Source of the DNA: Pyricularia pennisetigena
Lineage: Eukaryota > Ascomycota > Sordariomycetes > Magnaporthales > Pyriculariaceae
Direction: 5' to 3'
DNA length: 64,000 nucleotides
Assembly (NCBI RefSeq): GCF_004337985.1
Contig: NC_043741.1
Span: 4,130,140-4,194,139 of the forward strand
Under the pieces are notes generated by a model. The model saw only the letters and a list, made by a program, of their open reading frames with translations, made no database searches and had not been told where the DNA came from. The translations under genes and the position numbers were made by a program. Of this stretch, positions 35,483 through 46,913 are shown piece after piece; within the stretch, counting starts at the first letter, position 1, and the number at the start of each line of letters is the position of its first letter.

Positions 35483-38400
35483 TTATAGGCATCCTGGTTC
35501 AGAGAGACTGCTACGTGCCCTTTGTATTGGATCTTCACCGTCATTTGCCATCAACGAGGGGCTCTCAGCGCCGCCCGAGAGCGACTCGGCTGTAGTCACA
35601 GGTCGGTGGTGCAGTGGCGGGCGCATTACCGATGATGCCCTCGCCGGATCTGCAGACAGGCCTCCTTTGTGCTCGGCGTGCCTTGCTAGTTCAAGCTCGC
35701 GCTCACGATTTTGTTCCAACAAAGCACCACCCAGCGTTGCACACTTGAGGATGGTTTGTATCAAGTGGTTCTGCTGCAGAGGCTTCGACAGGTACTCGTC
35801 CATCTGCGCCTCAATACACTTTTCACGGTCGCCCATCATTGCGTGAGCAGTAAGCGCGATGATGGGAGTCCTCTGTGTGCCCAAACTACGCTCGTATTCA
35901 CGGATCTTTGCCGTCGCCTCAAAGCCACCCTATTGATATTGCGTCCTGTTAGTCTTGGAACTTGACGGGGGATGGGTGTCGGGACAGAAGGGTCAGAGGA
36001 ATATATTGGGGAAGGAATCCCAGCTTACCATGACAGGCATTTGCACGTCCATCAGGATCACGTCGTATTTGTTGTCCTTGACAGCTTCGAGAGCTTCGGC
36101 ACCGTTGCTGACTACCGTCACAACGTGGTTGTATTTCTCCAGAATCTTAACAGCCAGGCGCTGGTTGACGGTGTTGTCCTCGGCCAGCAGAATTTCGAAC
36201 GACTTGGTATTGTCCGATAGGGATGGCGTGGCGCGGTTCTCAAGAGCGGGAACCATACCATTGCCGAGGTCGATGAGCTTGCACGGCATCGTCATGTAAG
36301 AGGTGATGCCCAAGTCCAAGCAGGACTTCAGGCTGACGTGAACCGTAGGCGCCAGGAGAACGATGGGCAGATACTTGAAGTCGTCGATTCCTCTCAGACG
36401 CCGGGCGGTGTCGATCGAGTCGACGACTATGACGTCGTAAGGACACTCCTTGCCGCGCACCCTTGTCAAGGTGTGGTTTTGCTCGGATTCCAACACAATA
36501 GGCACCAAACCAAGCTGGCCGAGCATCTGTCCCACCTCTGGCCCGTGTCCCGTCTTGCCCTTGTCGATGAACAGGACCTGATGTCCCTTGTAAGGCTTCA
36601 ACTGCTTCCTGATGAGTGAGATGTCTACGTCGGCCAGACGAACACGACAAGTGAAGTAGAATGAGCTGCCCTTGCCATATTGCGACTTGACCCACACGTC
36701 ACCGCCCATGAGGTTGACCAGCCTCTTTGAAATGGATAGGCCAAGCCCGGTTCCGCCAAACTTGCGTGTCATGGATCCATCGGCCTGCTGGAATGTGTCG
36801 AAGATGAGACCCAGCTTGTCGGTTGGGATTCCTATGCCTGTGTCCGAAACGACAAATTCGATCATGTACTCGTTGGGCAGACACGTGACGTCGTTCCCCT
36901 TCTGGATAGTGAGGCTGACCTCTCCATGTTCGGTGAATTTGATGGCATTGCCGACCAGGTTCAGGATAATCTGGCGCAGACGGAACGAGTCGCCGATGAC
37001 ATGGTCAGGGACTGAGCTGTCCACTCGGTAGGTGAGATCCAAGAACTTGTCATTCGCCTTGACCGCCAAAGTCTTTAGTGCGTTGAAGACGGTTCCTCGT
37101 AGCGTGTACGGAATCTCTTCGATAACCATCCGCTTAGCCTCAATCTTTGACAGATCGAGAATGTCGTCGATAATGGTGAGCAGACTCATGGCGAGATTAT
37201 TGACAATATTGAGCATTTCACGTTGGTATTGCGTCAAATCCGTATCTAGAGTGAGCTGTGTCATGCCGATAATGCCGTTCATTGGTGTGCGAATCTCGTG
37301 TGACATGTTGGCGAGGAACTCCGACTTCGTCTTGTTGGCCAATTCTGCGGCTTCTCTGGCTTGCGTGTTTCTTTGGATACTGTCTCTGAGATTGTAAACC
37401 ATTTGATTGATCTTCCGCTTCAGTTCGTCCATTTCACCCGACGCCTCAACTTCGACCAGCTTGGTGAAATCTCCGTCGGTAGCGGCATTGGTTATGTCTC
37501 CGAAAGCGCGTACTTGCGCCGTCTGTGGAGTGGGTTAGCGTCGACTTCAGTGTCCCCCTTCCCGGATACATCAACCATTCCCATTGCTGTTTGCATGTTC
37601 CCAGAACTTACAAGATTGTTTGCCATGGTGTTGACATCGGTAGTAATCTCCTTCCATCGCCCCTTGAGACCTGCAACGTCGGCTTGTCCACCCATGATGC
37701 CATCTACACCGACATCTTTTGCGACTCTTTGTACTTCATTGCAGAATATCGACAGACGATCAACCATGTTATTAATGGTTTCCTTGAGGATTAGTATCTC
37801 GCCCTTGGCTTCCACGTCAATCTTTCGACTCATGTCGCCGTTCGCGATGGCTTGCGTCACGGTTGATATTCCCCTGACCTACAGATCCGCCACAAAAAAA
37901 AATTAGCACGTGTTTGCTATACATCAATGTGCAGACAGGCTTGGTGCGAAGCACGGACAGCAAGCCCTGCAGAACATGCAAACTCGCGCATTGCATTGAT
38001 GTCAAGGCTGCATTTAGGGCAAAGACCTCAACCCACTAAGTCCACTTACCTGAGAAGTGAGGTTCGACGCCATGGTGTTGACGTTTTCGGTGAGGTCTTT
38101 CCATTTGCCTTCCACATTCTCGACTTGAGCCTGACCACCAAGAGTGCCGTCTGTGCCGACGGCTCGAGCTACTTTGCTGACTTCGAAAGCGAAGGTTCCG
38201 AGGCGGTCAACCATGGTGTTGATGGTATTTTTGAGGTCCAGAATCTCGCCCTTGACCTCTACCCTGATCTTCTTGGATAGGTCGCCGGCAGCGACAGCAC
38301 TGGTAACATTGGCTATCTCTCGTACTTGTGTGGTGAGATTCATAGCCATTCCGTTCACGTTTTCTGTGAGATCCCGCCAAGTGCCCTGTACATCGTGAAC

Positions 38401-39845
38401 AGTTGCTTGGCCGCCCAGCCGCCCTTCGGTACCGACCTCTCTGGCGATCTTGGTAACCTCACGAGCAAACTGCTGCAGCTGGTCCACCATGGAATTAATC
38501 GTGTTCTTGAGCTCGAAGATTTCGCCGCGACATTCCGCTTGCACCTTCTGTGTAAGATCTCCCTTTGCAACGGCTGTGGTGACGTTGATGATGTCTCGCA
38601 CTTGTGTTGTCAGATTGTTTGCCATGGCATTGACGTTGACCGTCAGCTCGTTCCACATGCCCTTGACCCCTTCAACATCAGCCTGCCCGCCGAGTATTCC
38701 CTCGGTTCCGACATCTCGGGCAACACGAGTAACCTCTGACGCAAATGTGCGCAGTTGGTCCACCATGGTATTTATAGTCTGTTGAAGCTGCAGGATTTCT
38801 CCCTTGGCCGCACTTTCAATCTTTTGGGTCAAGTCTCCATGGGCCACAGCTGTGGTGACTGATGCGATTTCGCGGACTTGGTCGGTCAGGTTTTGCGCCA
38901 TGACGTTGACTGTACAAAAGCATACATGTTAGCATCTGCGAAGAGATGGTTGTGAACATTGGAGGTGATGGGCAGCGGTTCAACCGTACCGTTGTCCGTC
39001 AGTTCTTTCCACGTGCCATCCACTCCCTCGATCTGAGCCTGTCCGCCTAATATGCCCTCGGTTCCGACTTCTCTTGCCACTCGAGAGACTTCACTAGAGA
39101 AGACGCCAAGTTGATCCATCATGGCGTTCATGGTCCTCTTGAATGTGGTGATTTCGGGGTCCATTTCAATCGGATTTATCTTGACCCTCTTAGATAGGTC
39201 ACCCCGGGCCGCAGCGGTTACTATCGATCCAATCTCCCGGAGGGCCTTTTGGAATGCCTCGTTGGCCTTTTGGTGCTTCCATAGCTCTCTCTCCAAAGTG
39301 GCCACACGTTCCTGCTCGATGATGGCAAGGGCGCGCTCTTGCAGCTGCTTCTGCTCCAAAAGTTGGGCGTTCACGCCGTCCAGCTCGGCCCGCTGGCTGT
39401 CAAGCAGCCGGGACTGACCGTCGACATGTTCACGCAGGCCTTCAAGCTCCTCATCGGTGATTGCGTTGAGTTTGGATGCACGACCGTCTGTGGCGAATCC
39501 ATTCCTTGTCGTGCTGGATGTCGACTTCAGTCGTTTAGGCTCGCGGCCGGAGCTTGAGCTAGTAGGGGACGAGCTATCGTCGCCAAACAGTGAATATGCA
39601 GTCTCGTTGGGGGTATCGGGGAATATTGTAGCAGGAGCCGCGTTGGCACGGGTTTCGAGCTGCTGTACCCTTATCACCAGGGCGGCGAGCTCGCGCTCGA
39701 GCGATTTCTTCTCGTCGGATTCTGGGCCTGGAAGCTGGACATAGGTACTGGAGCGAAATGAAGCATTTTTTCCAGGGGCTCCCGAGTTGGTAGCGATATT
39801 CTCCACAATCGCAGCGACAGCTGCCAGAGTCGCCGCGTCCGCCAT
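35483..39845 (-). CDS. HIK1: Group III hybrid histidine kinase (osmosensor, HIK1/NIK1/OS-1 type)
   Basis: Cytosolic hybrid sensor kinase upstream of the HOG MAPK cascade. Family members sense osmotic stress and are needed for the action of phenylpyrrole and dicarboximide fungicides. Five exons (39845-38990, 38909-38050, 37878-37612, 37522-36029, 35929-35483) give 1307 aa. Residues 40-200 include a coiled coil. A HAMP repeat array covers about 201-715: six units with GDL/GDM/GDF marks and GTEG(I/R)LGGQA-type linkers, period about 92 residues. The kinase core has the H-box [12 protein letters not shown] with H736, the N-box [20 protein letters not shown], then DTGIGIP and [14 protein letters not shown]. 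The receiver has [12 protein letters not shown] and phosphoacceptor D1153 in [11 protein letters not shown], with Lys in EYLSKPL. There is no membrane segment. Intron 4 lies two residues after the D1153 loop, so a retained intron truncates the receiver. Confidence 0.96.
37440..39245 (-). repeat. HAMP-domain repeat array within HIK1
   Basis: Six tandem HAMP-like units are encoded here. Units 2 to 6 are spaced about 92 residues (276 coding nt). The first unit has a three-residue insertion ([10 protein letters not shown] where others have KGEI-type), making its spacing 95. Two introns interrupt the array. The units differ enough that the DNA is not a recent tandem duplication. Confidence 0.85.
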
Positions 39846-39911
39846 CCTGCGCGTGGCGGGTGTCGGAACTCAGCCGACGGTCAAATATAGGACGATTGAG
39901 AATATATATGT

Positions 39912-39952
39912 AGAGAGAGAAAAAAAAGAAAAAGAAAAGAAAAAAGAAAGGG
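39912..39952 (-). promoter_or_regulatory. CT-rich leader tract upstream of HIK1
   Basis: On the minus strand this is an unbroken pyrimidine tract of about 40 bases, starting roughly 65 bases before the HIK1 start codon. It is likely part of the core promoter or 5' leader. The role is inferred from position and composition. Confidence 0.45.
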
Positions 39953-41275
39953 ATTCGGCAGCCGGCCTAAACACCAAAGCAGGCGTTGGATTGACCAAGG
40001 TTGGATTAGGAATTCATGAGGTTGGCGGGCGCGACGAGGAAGCAAGGGATTGCTGCGGTCGTGGGGAACCAAGCTTGTTGGTTGATTGGGTGGCTCTGGG
40101 GATTGTTGTCGGTGGTCGGATGGCGTCTTACTGTTGCAGTGTAAAGACGAGGAAGTAAACCAGCCAAGGGAGGTTCGTAAGGATAAAGAAAAAATATAAA
40201 AAATAGCGCCTCCCAAGCCCAATTGCCTCTCAATGGTTCGATCAGAAATAAGGCGGTAAGTCGGTAAGTAAGCGCGAAAACGACACGAGGGGGATGGAAG
40301 ATTAGGTGATGGATGCTGCACTTGACCAAAGCAAGCAGGGGGGGGAAAGAAAACAAAAAGGCGAAAAAGGGCCTATCGTCTGGTCTGCGGCACCTTGCAC
40401 AGTAGCGCGGGGAGAGTGGGCTAGAGTGCGAGGGACCACCAACTGGTTCCAGTCAACGGTGAGACGAACCGGACCAGTACCGTACCTGACCACTGTTCAG
40501 TCGGTCCGGGTCGCTTGTGTGCTTGGTTGGTGATTTAAGTGTTCTCTCGTTCACTTCACGATGGGTTAAGAGTTGGTGAGAGGAGAAAAAAAAAAAAGAA
40601 AAAAAAAAAAAAAGCGACGCAAAAGAAGCGTCAAAAGACAGGCGGGGACAAGAGAAGTGAAAGTAAGAGTGGAGCGAACGGGATCCCAGCATCGAGATCT
40701 TAGAGTTGGACGAATGAGAACCACGGCTCCACAACAGTGCGTTCTGAATGGCTGTTGATCATGTAGGGGGTTGCACCATTGACGGCCGAGCGACTCGACC
40801 TCTTTTGCAAGGGATAGAGAGGGAGATTGATTTTTTTTTCTTTCTTTTCTCCTCCCCTCTCAGCCCTTTCTTTGGGGTTTACTGTGATCTTCCCCCCTCC
40901 CTTCGATTGCTTTCAGTCCCCTGAAGCGGCTCCTCTGTGCCCCTTTTTTTGGTCAGGTATGTCCCGTTTGCTTAAACAATCGTCGTTTGCCCTGAAGATT
41001 TTGTTTGTTGGGGGAGTATGGATGGGATGGACAGGGTAATGAGAAAAGGAAAATTCCAGTGGGGGAAGCAGCGTGGATGGATGCGTTCAAGTGACAACGT
41101 GTCGGTTTACACAGCGAATAAAAGACAAAGTGGCTTAATACCTAAATAGATACGGATGGTACATAGATAGCCTTACGTTATGGTAAGCAGATAGGTACCT
41201 ATGGGGAGTAGGCACGTATGTATGTATCTCGGTAGGTATGTAAGGTACCTCGTGCCTTGTTCCTTACTTTAGCAA

Positions 41276-41279
<4 letters not shown>

Positions 41280-41306
<27 letters not shown>
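41280..41306. repeat. A27 homopolymer
   Basis: An unbroken run of 27 adenines in intergenic DNA. No target-site duplication or element body was recognised beside it, so it is not called a retroelement tail. Confidence 0.9.
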
Positions 41307-41307
<1 letters not shown>

Positions 41308-42020
41308 TAAAACTACATTGCGGCCGGTTAGACGGGCGGCGGGTCCTTCTTTGATCCAAGGCTGATCGTACAAAAAAAACAGGTCATACCGTGAACCAGA
41401 TGGGAAAATAAGATAGGCAAAGGCTCAAACCAACATGGACAATCCCTATCTCACAGCTGGCAAGTTAGCTGTGTTTAAGACCGTGGCACCGCCCAATTTG
41501 AATCACGACCGTTTGAGCGAAGATCTGCACCAATCCCCAGACACTTGCTGCCGTCGGAACTTGTTGTCGGAACTCGCTGTCGAACTCTAGGAACCGCTGT
41601 CTAACGTTTGATATTTCATATTTTGTTGATATGATTTGTTTTCATTCTACTAGTTAGAAAATTATCTTTGTATCAAGTCTCCATCGCATGAATTTTTCCT
41701 TGATCATATCGCCCGGTGTTTATTTTTATCTTCTTATTTTAGGATGGGGAGGGAAATATCGGGAAATAGAGAACCATCAATTATTCATGGAAAAGCCCGG
41801 GTCAGGGTCTCTCGGTTTGTTTTCTGCCTTTGTGGTTCACGGCTACTTTGTACCGAGCTGCCAAGCTTTTGTGAACGACATTAAATGTGCAGCACAGCAG
41901 GTTTTCACAATAGGCCGTTGGACCAAATTCCGTCGCCGAACGTTGTAAGAAACCTTTTTGCCTCTCGGCCTGTAGCACTTGACTCCTAGGTACCTCGTTA
42001 CTTTGCCATAGTTCTGTGGA

Positions 42021-42060
42021 CTAGACCGAACTAGACCACACTAGACTAGACTAGACCTAG
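42021..42060. repeat. CTAGAC repeat cluster
   Basis: Six CTAG tetramers occur in 40 bases. Two are adjacent CTAGA units in register (ACTAGACTAGACTAGACC) and the others are spaced CTAGACC copies. It shares the unit with the cluster at 20011-20100. Confidence 0.75.
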
Positions 42061-44460
42061 TGAATAAAGAAAAGGGTCCTGTTGTTGTTGGCTCTTTTTT
42101 TTTTCCCCCAGGCCCTGATTTTCACACATGTGGCCAGGCTGACTAGCCAAAAGGCGCCAGATCGACAGGTGGCAGGCCAGCACTGCCCCTCGCGACATAG
42201 CTTTGCCTTTGCTTTGGTGCTTCAATTCATTCCATTTTTAGGGGTCGTGATCGTCGGCGGGCGTCGCACAAAGGAAGGGCCAAGAAAGCAATGGGGGCCA
42301 ATCTAGGGTCACTCATTCTCTCCCGCTGCCGAGCCATCAAAGAGGCACCAGACCCGGTTTTTGGTTCACATTCCTTTTTAGGGGAGAGGACCTTTTTTTT
42401 TTTTTTTTTTGACTCAGTGCTCCGCACCCCAAGTCTGGTACTTGGCATTGGTTGGCGGATTCCGCAAAGAGATCGACACGACAAAGAACACATCTCTACC
42501 CAAGGGTGTTTGTGCCGTAAGAAACGCGCGGCAGAACAAGCAGTCAGCACGGCAGAGCGGCTTGGACCAAGATAGTCCTTCTACAGCAACTAGTTAATAT
42601 TCACCTAGACTGTAGCCTGCTTTTGTGCTGCGTCTCGACCAGTCGGCGTCACTTGGCTCTCCGGTTCCAACCAAACATACCATGGCAATATGATATATGG
42701 AACCCAGATAAGCGTTACATTCGCCTTCACGGGAACCCGCCCATCCCCGCTGCCCTGCAGTTGTGCACCACTCGCCAGCCGATGATTTTGCTGTTGCAGC
42801 CACGCGGATGGGCATGGAGAAAAAGGTTGCCCACCCCAAGTTTGCTCTGCTTGGTACGGCGTTGCCTCCCCTGCAACGCCCCCGCCGTACGTCGTGTCCT
42901 CCGTCCCCGTTTGTTCGGCCTTGGCGCGGCTGCCCAATCGCGGTTGGCTTGTAGGTTTAAACGATCAACATGGAGCGGTGGGGGCGCTATTTTGTCCTGA
43001 ATTTCATCCCATACCACCCACAATAATTTGTTGCCAGATCCTCCCTTTTACCCTCCCGAAAAGCCTCCTAGTCTCGCTTGTTCTCGTCAGGCTCACTTTT
43101 CAGCATGCGACCACCTGACAGGAACCACTAACTTTTAGGCTAGGAACCTAGCTGTAGACTAGCACACCGCAGCGCAACGGGTCTCAGGACAAATACAAAA
43201 AAAAAAAAAAAAATAGAAAGAGGGGAAATAAACATAAATGTAAAACATCCGGCTCCCTCTCAAGACCCAAGTCTTTTTTGTCGCGTTTTGTTTTGGCGCT
43301 ATCAACCACAAGCAAAACCACAAAGCAAATGGGTTGACGTCATTGGCGTGGAAAAGGGAGCGAAATTTGAATGGCAGGAGGCCTGATTGACTTTTTAGTC
43401 GTGACAGAAATCCACACTCGAGCCTTGAATGGGGTCTACCCTGCGTGTAATTATTGGTTGTGAGCAGCGATATGCCACGCAGGCGATTGTACGGTCAACA
43501 ACCAATAATGGAAAACAGTGCACATTTGTTCGCTCCTTTCTACTTACGGAGCACAAGTCGCAATAAACGGTCAAGCGTTCCGACTGGTTACAAGTCTAAT
43601 GTACGGAACACAATTGTGTTCCCCATTTTCGTTCAATTTGTGCTACGAAAGCAAATCGCTGTAACTCCCCTACCTTACTTGCTTACTTACCGTACAGTAA
43701 TCGTGGATACGGTAGGTAGTAGACACGATACACTGTACCAGTGCCACGCGTCTACGGTGCGTTTCAGCTAAAGCCAAAAGAAGAAAGAGGCTACAGATCC
43801 ATACCCACAAATATGTTCCACCACGGACAACTGACAAGGGATTTGAGCTTCTCGTCACAGTCCAGGACCCATCCACACTTCCGAATAAAACCCCAGCAGC
43901 CAGCGAGAGTACTTGGATAGTATGTGAAATATGGGTCCTATCGACTGGGACATGTGTCAAGAAAACAGATGACAGGGGGGGGATTTTGCCGGGTATTTGT
44001 CTCCGCACAGCTACGCACCTTGAGGCCTCTATCTGTACTGTAATGTACTGCTTACTGACAGGTAGAACCGTATATCACTTATTATAGGTACAGTTGTAGT
44101 CAAGTCATTTTTCGGCTGGCCTAAAAGCTAGTTCCAGCTTCACACACCTGCCAGCTACCCTGAAGCAAGTTGTTCCGTACCTGAAGCACTGTAATTTTAG
44201 ATTGGGTTGATCGGATTCTCGGCCGTCACCGCCACGAGGGGTGGTTCGCCTGCATACTGTAAATAAGGGACCATCGACCGTGCTCCACGTCTATTTTTTT
44301 TTTTTTTTCGCCTTGCCGGCAAGCGAAGTTTTCGGAGAAAATTGGTCCCTAGTTGATCACAAAAAGATGATTAACGTAAAACAAAAATTCGGCAATCCCG
44401 AGGTTGATGGGGGGTGTTGGGTCGAGAAATGTGTGGAACCCTGGATGTCGCCAAATGAGA

Positions 44461-44492
44461 GAGAGAAAAAAAAAAAGAAAGAAAGAAAGAAA
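44461..44492. repeat. A-run plus AAAG microsatellite
   Basis: A GA stretch, an A11 run and about four GAAA units in series, all purine. It is intergenic, with no function visible. Confidence 0.8.
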
Positions 44493-45038
44493 TCCATTTC
44501 TGGTCTAGAATTGCAAAGTATAATGGACGATAACTATAGTACATCGTTCCGAACCTCGGTCGAGTAATCTGCAGTACCTGTTGAAATGATCTGTTGGTCC
44601 AGAGTGTCTCCTTAGCCAAGCTAGCTTTCCACCGACGACTGATTTGCCAGATATGGACCAATGCCCCAATGATTGATTGATTCAGTGAAATGGCTTTGCC
44701 ACCTTCTTGCGGGCGTGTAGCACGTGCGTAGTGGAGACACTAACTATCCTGTACCAAACTCTCCTCGACGACATGAGACTTTCAGGGCGATAAGATAAAA
44801 GTTTTCTTTTTCTTTTTCCTTTTGGCAGCGTGCATGACAAAGCACGGCAAAGTGAAAATCGCATGCAGCAAGAAACAAGAAAACGCTATTCAGGGCGTCC
44901 TTACGTACCACATTTGACTCCCTGCGCGGTTTCAGTCTTTGAAAATTCGCAGGAATAACAACATCTAAAAATAATAATAATAAACAAAAAAAGGATAACA
45001 TCAATCACACGCATCACCAACCACCTCGCATACGTATT

Positions 45039-46523
45039 ATGATAATAAGGCAGCTCGGTTCCCGAGCCATGAGCAGTATGGCGACAAAGACGGTGCCCAT
45101 CCCACGCAGGGGCGTCGACTACAGAGGAAAGGTGGTGCTTGCACCCATGGTGCGCAGCAGCGAGCTGCCGTCGAGGCTCATGGCGCTTCACTATGGCGCT
45201 GATCTGGTATGGGGTATGTCATGAATCCCCGCGCATTTTGCAAGACGGAGTGACTCGCCCCTCCCGCTCTGCCCCGCCTTCAACAGGACGTCAAGAAAAG
45301 AAAAGGCTGACCGAGGGATTCAAACAGGTCCCGAGACGGTCGACTACTCCATGATCGGCACCACGCGCCGCCTCAACCCAAAGACCAAGGTGCTGCAGTG
45401 GACGCGGCTGCAGAACAACGGCCAGAAGCAGGCGCCTCCCGACGCCAAGGAGAACGCCATGTTCACGATGCACCCGGATCTCGAGGGCAAACGCCTCATC
45501 TTCCAGCTGGGGTCGGGCGATCCGCAGCGCGCCGTCGCGGCCGCGAGCCTGGTCGCCAATGACGTGGCCGGCATCGACCTGAACGCGGGGTGCCCGAAGC
45601 CATTCAGCACGACGGGAGGGATGGGCGCGGCGCTGCTCAAGGACCCGGACCGGCTGGTGGCCATACTCGAGGCGTTGGTGCGCGAGGTCGCCCCCGCGGC
45701 CGAGATCGGCATCAGCGTCAAGATCCGCCTGCTGGAGACGGCCGCCGAGACCGAGGCCCTGGTCCGGCGCCTGGTCAAGACGGGCATCACGGCGCTGACG
45801 GTGCACTGCCGCACCACGCCCATGAGGCCGCGCGAGCCCGCCATCCGCGGCCAGCTGCGCATGGTCGCCGACGTCTGCCGCGAGGCTGGCGTTGCCTGCC
45901 TGATGAATGGCGACGTCAAGGACAGGGACGAGGCCGTCCGCCTCGCCGCTGAGTACGGCACCGACGGCGCCATGATCGCCAGGGCCGCCGAGACGAACCC
46001 GAGCTGCTTCCGCGCCGGGGCCGACGGCGGCCTCGCCCCCTGGACCGAGACCGTGCCCATGTTCATGAGGCTCTGCCTCGACATGGAGAACAAGTTCTCA
46101 AACACAAAGTACCTGCTCGGCAACATGATACCCGGCAAGGCTCCAGAGTTCCGGTCCGCGCAGCACGGCAAGACATATGTGGCCTTGTGCGAGGCCTTGA
46201 ATCTCGAAGACCTCGTCGAACAGGCCAGGGCCCTGGACGACAAGCTGGGACTTACGGAAAGACAGGAAAAGTCCAAACCAGCGGCCGCTTTGGAGAAGAA
46301 GAAGAAGGAGGGCAGTCGGTGGCATCAGAAGGAAGAGAAGGAGAAGCAGAAACAGAAACAGAACAACCCCGCCGCTCTTGCTTCCGGTGGCAACATGAGC
46401 AAGGCCAGGGAGGCGAGCGCAAAGCCGCGCAAGCTGTTGTCTGAAAGGGGCGTGGGGTCGCGGCAAGAAAATTCACCTATCACAAAAGCTCCGGCGCTGG
46501 AATCAGCGACGTTGAACACCTAG
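45039..46523 (+). CDS. SMM1: tRNA-dihydrouridine synthase, Dus2/Smm1 type
   Basis: FMN-dependent reductase that makes dihydrouridine at position 20 in the D-loop of cytoplasmic tRNAs. Two exons (45039-45213 and 45328-46523, 114-nt intron) give 456 aa. The TIM-barrel start VVLAPMVRSSELPSRLMALH is followed by GADLVWGPETVDYS, created by the splice. The catalytic cysteine is C147 in GIDLNAGCPKPFSTTGGMG. Other motifs are ISVKIRL, TALTVHCRTTPMRPREP and CLMNGDVKDRDEA. The GADLVW and HCRTTPMRPRE segments match Smm1 rather than Dus1, Dus3 or Dus4. A Lys/Glu/Gln-rich C-terminal tail covers about residues 375-400. The start at 45039 is the first ATG in frame; MSSMATK at 45069 is an alternative. The coding region is clearly richer in GC than its flanks. 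It converges with PPE1. Confidence 0.92.
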
Positions 46524-46913
46524 TGGCGGAGGGGGAAGGGTGAAGCGGTGGTATAGCTTCGATCAAAAGCTTTGTTTCTTTTTCTTCCCTCTTCTTTTTA
46601 ACCTTATTCTTCTCTCTAATTATCTGATCTATCCCCCGTCTGTAAATATTAGCATGAGCATATGGCCGGCGTTGATTTGGTAGAGCGGTTTATTCAAGTT
46701 GATTACCACATACACCAATGGATTTTGAAACAAAACATCATTTAGGATAGTGTTCACCTACATATCAGGACGATTTAGGAGTTTAAATGGCGTCTTGCCC
46801 AGGTCCGATGTTCCTGTATATCTAGTCTAACTCTTGTCTTGGTCTCCGCTGTTTCTGTACCTTGAATCCGTATGCCTGAAGAGCACCGAGATTTAGACCC
46901 ATCTAGGCTAGTT
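46524..46913. other. Convergent 3' flanks, SMM1 / PPE1
   Basis: 390 bases between two converging stop codons. T-rich and AT-rich, with no coding signature. Confidence 0.65.

Larger units (their letters stand above)
39846..45038. other. 5.2 kb gene-free region, HIK1 / SMM1 divergent
   Basis: The longest interval without a recognisable gene. It holds the HIK1 leader with a CT tract, A-runs near 40586-40612, A27 at 41280-41306, T18 near 42392-42410 and A16 near 43197-43213. A CTAGAC cluster lies at 42021-42060 and GGTACC/TAGGTA motif patches lie at about 41150-41250, 43670-43720 and 44030-44095. No family signature is seen in any frame of more than 60 codons. Confidence 0.55.

Noticed and set aside
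35457..35846. Plus-strand frame opposite the HIK1 C terminus
   Set aside because: It is a shadow of the receiver exon on the other strand.
41280..41306. A27 run as a retroelement tail
   Set aside because: No element body, coding domain or target-site duplication was found; many similar runs occur without any element.
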